From: Solanum dulcamara | Lineage: Eukaryota > Streptophyta > Magnoliopsida > Solanales > Solanaceae | Direction: 5' to 3' | Length of the DNA stretch: 64,000 bases | NCBI RefSeq assembly: GCF_947179165.1 | Contig: NC_077241.1 | Location: 28,533,746 to 28,597,745, forward strand | Part shown: positions 10,260 to 20,026 of the stretch, in pieces | Numbering within the stretch: the stretch's first letter is position 1 | Layout of the letters: every line of letters starts with the position of its first letter | Translations under genes and position numbers: made by a program | The notes under the pieces: model-generated | Told to the model about the DNA's origin: nothing | What the model saw: the letters and a program-made list of their open reading frames with translations, nothing else | The model's database searches: none

Positions 10260-11235
10260 ATATTGGAGTGTTCCATCCAGTAGTGTAGCCTGCACTCAAA
10301 CAAGTAACCCACCAAGGATTCCAAGTAGCTTGGCTGCCATAGGACTGCTGTAAACAATGAAGCATAGTAGCTGGCATGTATGGATTGTTAGAGAGTGTTG
10401 GGGTGGCCTTAGCATGCCAGTCTTTAGTCTCCCTTCATTTGAAGCTCTGTAAACCTGCACCTACAAGAGGCCAAAAAAACAGACAAATGTAGGATATGTA
10501 AAGGCTGCTGCAAATCTGTAACCCATTCCTTATGGCCTTTGTTGCTGAAGTGGTAGGCTGCTTGTTGTTGCATGTTATACTCAGAAATAGATCCTTTATT
10601 GTGATGAGGATCAACTTCTTGGGATACCTGTACAGACAAACAAACCCAGAGCAACACACAAACAAACAATTCTGCAAGGTACTGTAACTAGTATTATTGA
10701 CTTGTAGTTGCTCCTTGTGTGCTGCATATAGGTGGGGAAGATGATGGATGATGTTTGCAGATGATGAATTGAGAAGCAATGTTTTCTCAAATTTGGATCT
10801 GTAGCTGGGGTGCAAGAGTGTTGCTGCAGGTGTTGAAGTATGGAAATTGGTATGGATGGATTGTTGATGTGTTGATGAGTTCCCAGCATACCAGGCTGTT
10901 GTCTCCCTTTGTTTGAGACTCTGAGAACCTGCATAAGCAGTTAGTAAAGAAACAAACAAATGTGGGGGATAGATAGGCTGGTGCAGGTCTGTGTGCAGTT
11001 CCTTGTTGCTTCCATAGTAGTAGTGGTTAAGATGCTTGTTGGTGCAAGTTTCACAGAAAAGGAGACCCTTCCTGGTGAACAGGTTCAGCTCCTTAGAATA
11101 CATGCACAGACAATCAAAAACAAAACAACACACTACCAAACAAATCTGCAAGCTGCTGTAACTTGTACTATTAACTTGTTGTTGTTCCTTGTGTGCTGCA
11201 GGTTGGAATTCTTGTTCTTGGCTTATCTTCCTTGA
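10260..11235 (-). repeat. Imperfect ~480-bp direct duplication in the LINE 3' region
   Basis: Two diverged copies lie about 480 bp apart. Plus-strand anchors are CTCCCTTCATTTGAAGCTCTG (about 10429) versus CTCCCTTTGTTTGAGACTCTG (about 10904), and CTTGTAGTTGCTCCTTGTGTGC (about 10700) versus CTTGTTGTTGTTCCTTGTGTGC (about 11175). CTGTAACTAGTA and CTGTAACTTGTA are also paired. The duplication explains the repeated peptides in the overlapping minus-strand open frame. Confidence 0.65.
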
Positions 11236-11508
11236 AGATGTTGCTACTTTTTGGTGCAGCTTCTTAGTGGTTGTGTCTCTCCACAGTTGAATCCTACAAA
11301 AATAATGAAACCAGAAGCAAGCAAATGACCACCCAACCATGGCTCCTGCAGTACCCTGTCCATGGTTGCTGCACTTGGTTTGGTTGTTGATGACCCTGTT
11401 GTTGTTTGCATAGTTGTTGTAGTTAGGATGTTTGATGTTGTATAGTACACCTATTGTTGCTGCACAAATACTCCCACTCACACACCAACACTTATGTTTG
11501 ATCTCCAA
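10435..11508 (-). CDS. 357-codon open frame of unknown nature in the LINE 3' region
   Basis: I recognise no family. It is an uninterrupted ATG-led frame on the LINE sense strand, downstream of the decayed ORF2. It contains two related blocks of roughly 160 residues, marked by HKEQQQVNSTSYSSLQICL and HKEQLQVNNTSYSTLQNCL. Each block is followed by a Cys-rich hydrophobic stretch (VVCCFVFDCLCMY; FVCCSGFVCLY) that could be membrane-like. The frame may be chance: the sense strand here is rich in A and C, which lowers stop frequency, and the Cys/His/Ser-rich composition is not typical of a selected protein. It is listed because it is longer than any uninterrupted part of ORF2 except the RT segment. 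Confidence 0.25.
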   Translation of the reverse strand: MEIKHKCWCVSGSICAATIGVLYNIKHPNYNNYANNNRVINNQTKCSNHGQGTAGAMVGWSFACFWFHYFCRIQLWRDTTTKKLHQKVATSSRKISQEQEFQPAAHKEQQQVNSTSYSSLQICLVVCCFVFDCLCMYSKELNLFTRKGLLFCETCTNKHLNHYYYGSNKELHTDLHQPIYPPHLFVSLLTAYAGSQSLKQRETTAWYAGNSSTHQQSIHTNFHTSTPAATLLHPSYRSKFEKTLLLNSSSANIIHHLPHLYAAHKEQLQVNNTSYSTLQNCLFVCCSGFVCLYRYPKKLILITIKDLFLSITCNNKQPTTSATKAIRNGLQICSSLYISYICLFFWPLVGAGLQSFK

Positions 11509-11661
11509 AGTTGTTGCTCTACAGTTGCACCCTGGCCATGATGAGTACTTTGTTGGATTGTTCAGCTGAAGTATGTTTTTCCTGTTGGCTTTCCATAGAT
11601 GCTGTATATGTCTTTGTTTCTGACTGACACCTTCACAACTAAGGCAACAAGAAACAACAAA

Positions 11662-12171
11662 TCAAACATCCAAAAAAGGCTTCTGAGTTTCTGAAGTTTC
11701 TGCAATTTTGAGAGTTAAGCCGGCTAACTTTTTCAAGGTCGCTCGACTAAAGTCTCCAATTATACGTTTGAGCTGAAACTTATTGGGGTTTGCAATTACT
11801 ATATTTGCTGTAGTCCTGCAACATTTGGAGGCCTTTTCCACAAGCTGGAAGCTCCAAATTGCAAATTGCTCCCTCATTATGCTTAAGCCGTCTAGCTTTT
11901 TCAACGTCGCTCGACTAACGTCTCTAATTATCCATTTGAGATGAAACTTCTTGGGCTTTGCAATTACTATATTTTCTGTAGTCCTGCAATATTTGGAGGC
12001 CTGGAAACTCCAAATTGCAAATTGTTCCCTCATTAGGCTTAAGTCGGCTAACGTTTTCAAGGTCGCTCGACTAACGTCTCCAATTGTCCGTTTGAGCTGA
12101 AACTTCTTGGTCTTTGCATATACTGTATTTGCTGTAATACTGCACAAGCTGGAGTCATTTTTATTTTGCAT
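11662..12171 (-). repeat. Tandem ~155-170-bp repeat, 2.6 copies, inside an open frame
   Basis: Copies start on the plus strand at about 11716, 11887 and 12042 (GCCGGCTAAC, GCCGTCTAGC, GTCGGCTAAC). Each contains CGCTCGACTAA and CTCCAAATTGCAAATTG-like anchors; the last copy is partial. The unit length differs because a CCACAAGCTGGAA-like stretch is absent from the middle copy. The minus strand is open for 169 codons across all copies, giving a repeated peptide such as IGDVSRATLKTLADLSLMRE. I recognise no protein family. Protein coding is uncertain. Confidence 0.75.
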
Positions 12172-12691
12172 GGTGTATTTGTTGAGGATTGTTGATTGCT
12201 TATGGGCTCTGCTGTTGCTGTTGAGTTGCTGCTACTATTGCTCAGTTGCTGTCACTGTTGCTACTGTAGTATGGCCTATGTTGTTGAGGTATTGGTGCAA
12301 GAACTCCAAACTCAGCTACTGCAAGTCCAACCCAAGGCTCAAAGTAGCATGATACCTGAAGTGAATTACAATTGTTGGCTGATATGTTTCTGATCTGCAG
12401 GTACCTGCACAATCACAAAGGAAAAGAAAAAGGAAGATATCTATTCTAATCCTTACCTCAAGGGGTAAGTTAATTGTTCTAGGAAGACAATAAACAAGGG
12501 AGACTCTCCCCTTTACAAAATTCCTATCTATGAATTTATACATAGGGAAGTCTGTACTACAATTAATGATATACAAATCAAGGAGGTTGTTTGATCCTCT
12601 TCAGTTTTGTCCTCCTAAAGTTTACCATCCCCATTTTGTCCAAGATGTAGTATCCTCTTGTTTCCTTAGGAAGCTGTTGAGCACTGTAGAA
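12172..12691 (-). other. LINE sequence between ORF2 and the tandem repeat
   Basis: No ORF is supported. The plus strand has a GCTGTTGCTGTTGAG-like imperfect trinucleotide-rich stretch near 12208-12260 and a GAGACTCTCCC motif near 12500. A similar GAGACTCTCCC occurs near 9873 in the LINE 3' end, so part of this region may be an older duplicate of that end. Confidence 0.4.
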
Positions 12692-13159
12692 TTAAACCAT
12701 GCTGTCTACACTGTGGCTATGCTTGGAAAGTGTATCTGCAACAAAGTTAGCTTCCCTATAGATGTGCTTACATTGAAAGAAATCCAGCATTATGATCAGC
12801 TCCTGCAGGTTTGTGATATAGTTCCTGATGGTCCAGGGAGATGTGATCTCTTTTTTTAGCCATTTCACAAGTAATTCAGAGTCAACCTCCAGTAGAACCC
12901 TGCTGTAGCCATGTTGAATACACCAGATAATGCCTATGACTACATCTTGTACCTCAGCTTGGTTGTTAGAACCAATTCCAAGTGGTGCAGCAAATGCATA
13001 AATGATGTTTCCTTTATGATCTCTTAGGATGCCCCCAGCTCCAATTCTTCTAGGTTTATCCAAGGCACTTCCATCAGTATTCAATTTAACCACATGGTAA
13101 GCTGGTTTGTGCCAACTAACTTGGATGATTTTCAGCTCATGGCTGCAGCTTTCCACCAT
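12692..13159 (-). pseudogene. LINE C-terminal RNase H domain
   Basis: The plant RNase H-like domain (RVT_3 type) is complete at the motif level: LNTDGSA, NQAEVQD, VLLEVDSELLV and REANFVADTLSKH supply the Asp, Glu, Asp and Asp positions. It is in the same frame as the RT, after a stop at 13175. In the family it would degrade RNA in the RNA-DNA hybrid. It ends with SVDSMV at 12692, a plausible natural C-terminus. Confidence 0.9.
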
Positions 13160-13174
13160 AGCTATTAGCTCCTT

Positions 13175-13654
13175 CTAGTCACTTGGCCAATTAATGTAAG
13201 GGAAAGCTGTGAAGATCAGCATGTATAGTTCTTTGATGACTGAGAACTTCACTCTAGTACTGCTTGACTTTTTGCCATCATATTTGCTAGCACATCTGTT
13301 CTTCCATAGGTTCCAACAAATAAATATAGGAGTAGCTTGCAACAATAGTTTATGGACTTCATTATTTGGTTTAGCCAGCCACCATTTCATCAAATTGCTC
13401 CTCATGGGGCTTCTGCTGTGTTGTATACCCCAGCAATCAGAAAAATACTTCCATATGTGTCTAGCCATGTGTCTAGAGATAAATATGTGATCTATATTAT
13501 CCCAGCCTGGCCTGTCGCAACAAGAACAGTGAGCAACTGCATGACCAAAGTGCACAATATTTTCATTGGTGGGCAACTTGCTTCTGAGAGTTCTCCAGAC
13601 AAGAAAGGATATCTTGAAGGGTATATTCTTATGCCATATATTATTGTCTGTCAT
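13175..13654 (-). pseudogene. LINE zinc-binding (zf-RVT-like) region
   Basis: WHKNIPFKISFLVWRTLRSK and CSCCDRPGWDNIDHIFISRH match the Cys/His region that follows the RT in plant L1 LINEs. The segment 14167-13727 before it (SLMWKYMM, FWWDDWLG) is the normal connector in the same frame. It is bounded by stops at about 13697 upstream and at 13175. The role in the family is not well defined. Confidence 0.85.
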
Positions 13655-14278
13655 GGTTTTGTTCCTTTTTGGCCTGATCTGGTTCTAAGCTGAAGCACAA
13701 GTAAAGTTTCCATCTGAGGTCAGCTTCTAGTAAGCTGTATCTGGATGGTCAGGTTGATACTTGAAGGAAAAACTTAGAATCTTTTGTATCAGGTGCTGTG
13801 GTGCATGTTGCCTCACCTTCTCTTCATCCCATTCTCCATTATTCAGGAACTTTGAGACAGTGGTATTATTAAGTCTAGGTAGACATTCTTTGTGGTAAGC
13901 TAGGGGTCCAATTCCTAGCCAATCATCCCACCAAAAACTACAAGAGCCTGAGTTAAAGTGCCACTGTATATGAGGCTCAATCTCAGATTTGTTTGTCATC
14001 ATGTATTTCCACATAAGTGATTGACTAGTGTCCCATTTCTTGATTACTGGATGTGCCCTTTGGCAATACTTGGCCCTCAAAAAACTCCCCCATAGAGTCT
14101 TCTTAGACCTGAAAATCCACCATTGTTTATACTGCATTGCTAGGTAGACATCTTTAAGATTTTTCATGCCAACACCTCCTTCTTTTGTTGGGTAGCTGAG
14201 GGTCTCCCATGATGCCCAATGGTATTTTCTTTTTTCTCTGTCCCATCCCTAAATAAAGTCTTCTATAAGAGACTTTAT

Positions 14279-15445
14279 TTATTTGATAGTAGTGGAAGTT
14301 GGAATCACAGCAGATAGAAGATGAATTGGGAGGGACTGCAACACATACTTCACAAGAGCAGCTCTCCCCCCATAACTGAGTACTTTGGTCTGCCATCCTC
14401 TAATTCTAGATATCACTTTGGACACCATACTAGTAAAGTATATGATCCTTTGACGTCCAATATATAAGGGACATCCCAAGTAAGTAATAGGGCCATGAGT
14501 TATTTTGAAACCAGTAATAGAAGTGACCCTTTCAGTGATCTCAGGATCAGTATTCAGAGGGATCATGCACTGACTCTTTTGTGTGTTAATTAGCTGGCCT
14601 GATGTCTGCTCATACACTTCTAGTGTCTTCATGATCAGCTTGAGAGAGTATCTACATGTTGAAGTGAAAATGATTATATCATCAGCAAAACTCAAATGAT
14701 TAATCAATGGACCTTTCTTCTCCATGTGGAAACCTTTGTACAAATTGTGTTGATCAAGGTTATTGAGCAGTCTTGAGAGTACCTCAGCACCTAAAATAAA
14801 TAGGGCTGGGGATAGTGGATCTCCCTGTTTGAGGCCTCTTATAGAATTGAAAAAACCATGCCTACCTCCATTCACAATAACTGAGTACCAGTTGTTAGCC
14901 ATAAGCCTCCAAACCATGTCAATAAATACTTCTCCAAATCCAAACCTTCTCATGACTAGACATATAAATGACCAGGACACCCTGTCATAGGCTTTGGCCA
15001 TGTCTAATTTGATCACCACATTATCTCCAAACTTTGGTTTTTTAATGCTATGAATAATTTCCTGTGCCAACATAATGTTTTCAGAAATACTTCTTCCCTT
15101 AACAAAACCTGATTGATTTTCAGAGATTAGTTGAGGGAGAATAGGAGCAAGTCTGAGAAATAGAACTTTTGAAATAAATTTATTAGTGAAGTTACTTAGT
15201 AAAATAGGCCTGAAATCTGATAACTTATTGGGATGATCTACTTTTGGGAGTAGGACCAAACAAGCATGTGAGATGAACTTGGGAATAGAATGCCCACAGA
15301 AGAAGTATTTCTTCAAATTGAATAAGTCTTCACTGATGATATCCCAGCAAGTTTGGAAGAACTTGCCATTAAAACCATCTGGACCTGCAGCAGATGCATC
15401 ATTGAGGGAAAAAACAGCTTCTTTCAGCTCTACTTTAGTAGGCAT
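14279..15445 (-). pseudogene. LINE reverse transcriptase domain
   Basis: An uninterrupted 388-codon stretch with RT motifs in order: SAAGPDGFNGKFFQTCWDII, ISENQSGFVKGRSISENI, LDMAKAYDRVSWSF, GLKQGDPLSPALFILG, the catalytic FADDIIIF, and QLINTQKSQ. Both catalytic aspartates are kept. It ends at a stop in TTIK-stop-IKSL. The same frame then continues past a second stop (FI-stop-GWDREKRKYHWASW), which is normal LINE sequence, so these are nonsense mutations and not the true end. Confidence 0.92.
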
Positions 15446-15948
15446 AGCATTAAGGGACTGGTTTTGCTGATCTGTGATGGAGTTGGGGATACACCTGAGG
15501 ATATCTTCATTGGTAACATCATCCTTACCAGTAAAGATCTTCTTAAAGTAGTCACATGCAGCAGCAGCTATATTCTGATCACCTTGAATAGTATTATCTT
15601 GCTCATCAGTAATCTGATTGATGAATAATCTTCTTCTCCTTCCTCTTATAATAGCATAAAAGTACTTGGAATTGGCATCTCCCTACTTAAACCACTGAAG
15701 CTGAGTTTTTTGTTTAAGGATGGATTGTTCAGTCTTCAAGTATTTAATGTACTGAGCATTTACATGATTCAACTTGATCTTGTTATCTTCAAACTTGTCC
15801 TGGATGAGAGCATCTTCTGCTTGCTTTACCTTCTCTTCAAACTCTTTGACAGCTTCAAATATGTCCCCATACTTTTGCCTTGACCAGCTACTAATGGTGT
15901 TAGCCACCTTCTTAAGTTTCAAATGGAATACTCTCATTGGATTACCTT

Positions 15949-16737
15949 CTACTGGTCTTTCCAACAGTCTCCAACAGTATCCAGAAAGGTCCCATTCTCC
16001 ACCCAACAGTTAAGGAACTTGAAATATTTGATAGGAGTAGTGTGAGTCTCCTTGCATTCCAGTAAAAGGGGGAAGTGATCTAAACCTGTAGAAGCAAGAT
16101 GAGCCACAATAGTCATAGGCATCATCTCTAACCACCTATCATTCACCATGGCCCTATCCAGCCTCTTCCAAATTCTAACCTCCATGTCCCTGTTGTTGCA
16201 CCATGTAAATTTCTGCCCATTGAAGCCTAGATCAGTAAGACCACATGCCTCAATTACACTTATGAACTCAAAACTTTTGTTCATATTGTATGGTTGTCCT
16301 CCTAGCTTTTCATCAACATCAGTGGTCATATTAAAGTCTCCAATAATGCACCATGGTTTATCTGTATCAGCATACTGCAGCATCTTATCCCAAAGAGTTC
16401 TTCTCATATAATCCTTACACTTGGCATAAACAAATGTAATAATATGAGGGTTGGGATTGGCCACATATTTGATTTCACATGTAACCTGTTGTTCGTCTTG
16501 GTCTATAATGGAGCAGTCCACATCCTTAGTCCAAAATAACCAAATTTTGTTATTGGGATTATGTATGGCACTGTCCATTCTCAACTGAATTCTGTAATGG
16601 TTGAGCTGTGATTGGTTAGCAAATGGTTCAAGTATTGTCAACATAGATAATTTGTGATAATCCTTGAGCTTTTGGAGTCTATCCAAGGCACCTTGAGTAT
16701 CAATACTCCTTACATTCCAGCATATTGTATTCATCAT
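15949..16737 (-). pseudogene. LINE endonuclease domain
   Basis: Exonuclease-endonuclease-phosphatase fold motifs are all visible: CWNVRSIDTQGA at the N-terminus, a Glu in TILEPFA, WCIIGDFNMT (catalytic Asp and Asn), FTWCNNRDMEVRIWKRLDRA, and GLDHFPLLLE as the Asp-His motif. The frame is open from the start to 15949, where it runs into the frameshift. In the family this domain makes the first-strand nick that primes reverse transcription. Of the ORF2 parts, this is among the best preserved. Confidence 0.9.
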
Positions 16738-19672
16738 CAAAGTTTCATGGATTTGGACCTTGTGTTGATGCTACTCTTACAAGAAGCATTGTCTGAACTG
16801 GTAGAGTTCTCTTGCTTTTTTTTCTTCTTACCCTGCTGACCCCTGGGTGATAGGCCCTGCTTCTCAGACATCTGCAGTACTTCATCCTGAATTATAGTAT
16901 CTGTGGTAGGATCAAATATCCTCAAAGGATATGCACTAGTTTCTTTATCTTCCTCATTAGTTTGTTCCCTCTGGTCAGAGTCCTCTTCATCTTCAGAGTG
17001 AGTAACTCTATATTCATCCTCCCAATCTTCTGATATGACTCTCTTATTGAGTACACACATCTCAGTAGATGTGGTCTGATCCTGAAGAGGTGGCACATGA
17101 ATCCTAGCCTGTTCTTCAACCAACACATAGTTTACCCTCTGCTGAGAAGTTTCAGAGTGAGTGTGCCCTGGTTTACTTTGCTGTTTCTTTATTGCATCCC
17201 TCTTCTTCTTACTCAAAGATAGAGTACTTTTATTGTTCATAAAAAGAATTTCTGCACCATGCTTTTGATCACTGCTCTTTGGAGAAATAGCATTTCCTTT
17301 ATCAGTTTCAGCTGCCTGGAATTTGTCAGAAATATGTTACACCTCAGCTTGTTGGACCTGCATATTGGACCTTGTGACATCTGGAGGAGTGGTTGCAGGG
17401 GCTCTGTGGTCTTCCCTATGGTCAACTAATGGATTTTCCCTCCCCCTGGTTTCCTCTTCCTGCACATTAGTGGGTGTCTCCTGTGTTCCCCCTTCCTCAC
17501 CTCCATAAACTTCTTCAGCCACAACAACAACAGTATTTAAAACATTAAAGCTATTGGGGGAGCCATGGGGGTGTGGCAGCACTGAGTCAATACCTGGGAC
17601 TTTGGCATTGTTGCATTCCACAGCAGTTTGCTTTTCTGCAATTTTGCTAGTTTCCTTCCTTTTAAACACCTGCTGAATGGGCTTGTGGGGATTGGGAACC
17701 AATATTCTATGGGGAGGGGGGTGTTGACTCTGGACTCCAGAGACAACATTACATGTTTGGACATTATCATTATTAATATTAAAGTAAGTACCTGATGGCA
17801 GTATGTTCCTTGGTTGCTGATTATCACTGGTTGTTGGTTGAGGCATTTTTGAGCTTTCTCCTTGGTGCATCCTGCTTTGTTTACTTTGATGAAGAGTTCC
17901 TTGTTGGTGGGATTGGTTATTCTTCTTGGTTTTCTTTTTTTGAGTTTGCCATTCCTCTTTTTCTTGGTTATTTTCATGGTCTTCATCAGCATTATTAGGC
18001 TGCTTTTCCTTGTTGTTGTTTTTCTCTTGGAAATGCTGTTCATTAGCCTTACCTGTGCTGGTTTTTCCTTGTCTATAGCAGTTTCTTGTTGAATTTTCTT
18101 TTGCCTGTTTTCCTCTTCTCTTCTCTTCACTGTACAGGTAGTGTGAGTGTGGCCTTGATGCTTGCAGTGCTGGCAATATTCAGGCACCCCTTCATATTGA
18201 ATTGGTTGCCATCTACCCTTGCCATTCACATCTTTTTGAAAGCCCATCCATACATGTTGGGGTCTTTGTTTTGTAAGATCCACTTGAACCTTTACTTTAG
18301 CAACATTACCTCTAGTTTTTTTATATGTTGCCAAGTCCAGGAACAACACTTTCCCAACCAGAGACAAAAGAGGTGTAACCACTTCCATACTATAGCAATA
18401 CCAAGGAAGTTCTGGTAGGATTGCCCAAATAGGTACCAAGGGAGTTTCCTTCTCTGGTTTAAATATGGGAGTCCAAAGCTGTAGCCTCATGAGCTGGCCT
18501 TGGATGAACATTTTTCCTCTTAACCACACTGTTGTGTGATCAAACTCATTGTCCAAGTCAATGTAGATGTGTCTGGAGTTGAAGTGAGTCAGCTTAACCT
18601 CTCCTTTAAGCTCAGTTTGTAGGATGAACTCTTTTCTAATAACTTCCATCCTTGGCATTGTATGTGTAAACTTCCCAATAAGGGTGTATTTACACTTAGT
18701 TGCTAAGTTAACCATGAAGTCCTCTTCAGAGAATAAAACTGCAGGGTATCCTTGCTTTGTGGTGATTTCAGGGGGAGAGATACCTATAGGAGCACTTTGG
18801 GCCTCTTGGGCTCTAAGTCTAGTAGCAAGAGTGTGTGTCACAATAGGATTTGGAGGGTTGGGAGTATTTGGAATAGGAGTTCTGGTTTGGTTGTTGATTT
18901 TGGGAGCATGATTGTTCCTAATTGGTGGATGGCTGTTCTGATCTTTTTTATGGTTGTTAGGATTGAACACCTCAAAGTTGTTAGAAACTTTCAAGGGAGC
19001 AGAGTTGGGAATGTAATGTTTGTGACCAGCTATTTGGTTTACTGCAGGACCTTTGGGATGTTGATTGCTCACACCACCTTGTTGGATTTGGCTCTTACCT
19101 TTACCATTAGTTTTATCACTTAACTCAGATTCTACACTAGTCATATTTTCCACAGTAATTCCATTTCCAATTTGGACAGCACATATAAGATTAGAAATCA
19201 ATTCAATAGGCTGCATATTAGAATTTAAGACAGTGGCTGGCTTAATTGCATTAGATTGCAATTGAGCTTGAATACTAGTATAAGTAATTCTATCATGAAC
19301 AATATGACTATCAAGGTTAGGATACTTACCTGGTGATACTTGAGCAAAAGCTCTGATTTTCTGAACACTGGGATCATTTGGCACTATCAATAGCTCCTGC
19401 TCAGTATGATCAACATGGTCGTTATTGAGTCTAACATGTTTATTAGTTATTTGATCTCTTTGACATTGATGCACATATTCTTGATGCTGAGTATTGTCCT
19501 GATGCATTAAAGAATGCAACGCACCATCTACAGTCTCACATTGTTCTTCCACCTGATGGACACCTTTGCGACTTTTCGAATTTGAATTATTTGAGGGAAA
19601 GTCAAAACAACCTGAATAGTTTTTTGGATTGGCATCATCAATGTGAGCATTTTGGTATAGGTGTTGCTGCAA
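16737..19672 (-). pseudogene. LINE ORF1 (DUF4283 and CCHC knuckle), broken
   Basis: The first 1.6 kb is open from 19672. A low-complexity Asn/Gln-rich N-terminal half is followed by a DUF4283-like core (FSEEDFMVNLATKCKYTLIG, IPELPWY-like ILPELPWYCYSMEVV, GKVLFLDLATYKK) and a CCHC knuckle, CQHCKHQGHTHTTC. Near 18050 the sensible frame shifts by one. The frame used from there (Glu/Lys/Gln-rich) has a stop at 17337-17339 and then continues to TGA at 16739-16737, ending in a basic tail (GKKKKKQ, NTRSKSMKL). In the family ORF1 binds the LINE RNA. The frame may once have begun further upstream, since 19975-19760 is in the same register. Confidence 0.88.
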
Positions 19673-20012
19673 TTAGATCACCTGAACTCCGGCGGCTTCA
19701 CCTTGACAGTCGTCATGACGACTTTTCAAATTTGAAGCATTTGGTGATGATTCGAGATATTACATATATGTGGGGAGCTTCTCAATACTGTCCTGAACCA
19801 GTTGGCATTGGTCGTGCAACAATTGGTTCGCCGGAGCTCCGACGACACTATTGATGGCAGTGTTCAAAGAGAAATTCGAAGCATGTGGTTGTGATTCGAG
19901 ATGGCGCCTGGTATCAGGGAGATGCTCCTCATTTTCGTGAACACTTTGGCATTGGTTTCGTCCCATTTGGATCACCGGAGCTATGGCGCCGGCGTCAATT
20001 TGTTCGCCAGCG
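19673..20012 (-). other. LINE 5' leader with degenerate repeats
   Basis: It runs from the TSD to ORF1. On the minus strand, sequences such as GACCAATGCCAA and ACCAATGCCAAAG, and CGCCGGAG/GCCGCCGGAG motifs, recur about every 110-160 bp. The register of ORF1 is open from 19975 to 19760 and continues after two stops into ORF1, with related peptides (QCQSVHENEEHLPDTRRHLE; QCQLVQDSIEKLP). Either ORF1 once began here, or this is a repeated internal promoter region of the LINE. Confidence 0.55.
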
Positions 20013-20026
20013 CCTTGGCTGATTTT
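20013..20026. repeat. LINE target-site duplication, right copy
   Basis: CCTTGGCTGATTTT, identical to 9596-9609. It marks the exact LINE 5' end at 20012. Confidence 0.95.

Larger units (their letters stand above)
12692..16737 (-). pseudogene. LINE ORF2 (endonuclease, reverse transcriptase, RNase H), broken
   Basis: The start ATG at 16737 overlaps the ORF1 stop by one base (TGATG), a layout suited to termination-reinitiation. Domains in order are the apurinic-type endonuclease (about residues 1-250), a linker, RT (about 430-830), a plant zinc-binding region (zf-RVT, about 1030-1190), and RNase H at the C-terminus. The endonuclease is in one frame and everything from about 16006 downward is in another, so there is one frameshift near 15950-15990. 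In the second frame I count stops at about 15683, 14279, 14231, 13727, near 13697, and 13175. The domain order is that of plant L1 LINEs. The full product would nick DNA and copy the LINE RNA at the target. Confidence 0.9.
9610..20012 (-). mobile_element. Full-length L1-type plant LINE, minus strand
   Basis: It is bounded by an exact 14-bp TSD, with a short poly(A) tail at the 3' end (9610-9615). On the minus strand the order is: 5' leader with repeats (19673-20012), ORF1 with a DUF4283-like region and CCHC knuckle (19672-16737), ORF2 with endonuclease, RT, zinc-binding region and RNase H (16737-12692), and a very long 3' region of about 3.1 kb. Both ORFs carry stops and frameshifts, so it is not active. 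A 5'-complete LINE of 10.4 kb is long for this group, mainly because of the extended 3' region. Confidence 0.9.

Noticed and set aside
10424..10669. Additional minus-strand ORFs at 10092-10377, 10424-10669 and 10611-10934
   Set aside because: They overlap the longer 357-codon frame or the duplicated 3' region in other registers; nothing favours them as proteins.
12530..19265. Plus-strand ORFs across the LINE (for example 12530-12859, 13352-13693, 15353-15628, 18086-18418, 18752-19123)
   Set aside because: They are antisense to clear LINE domains and have no recognisable motifs.
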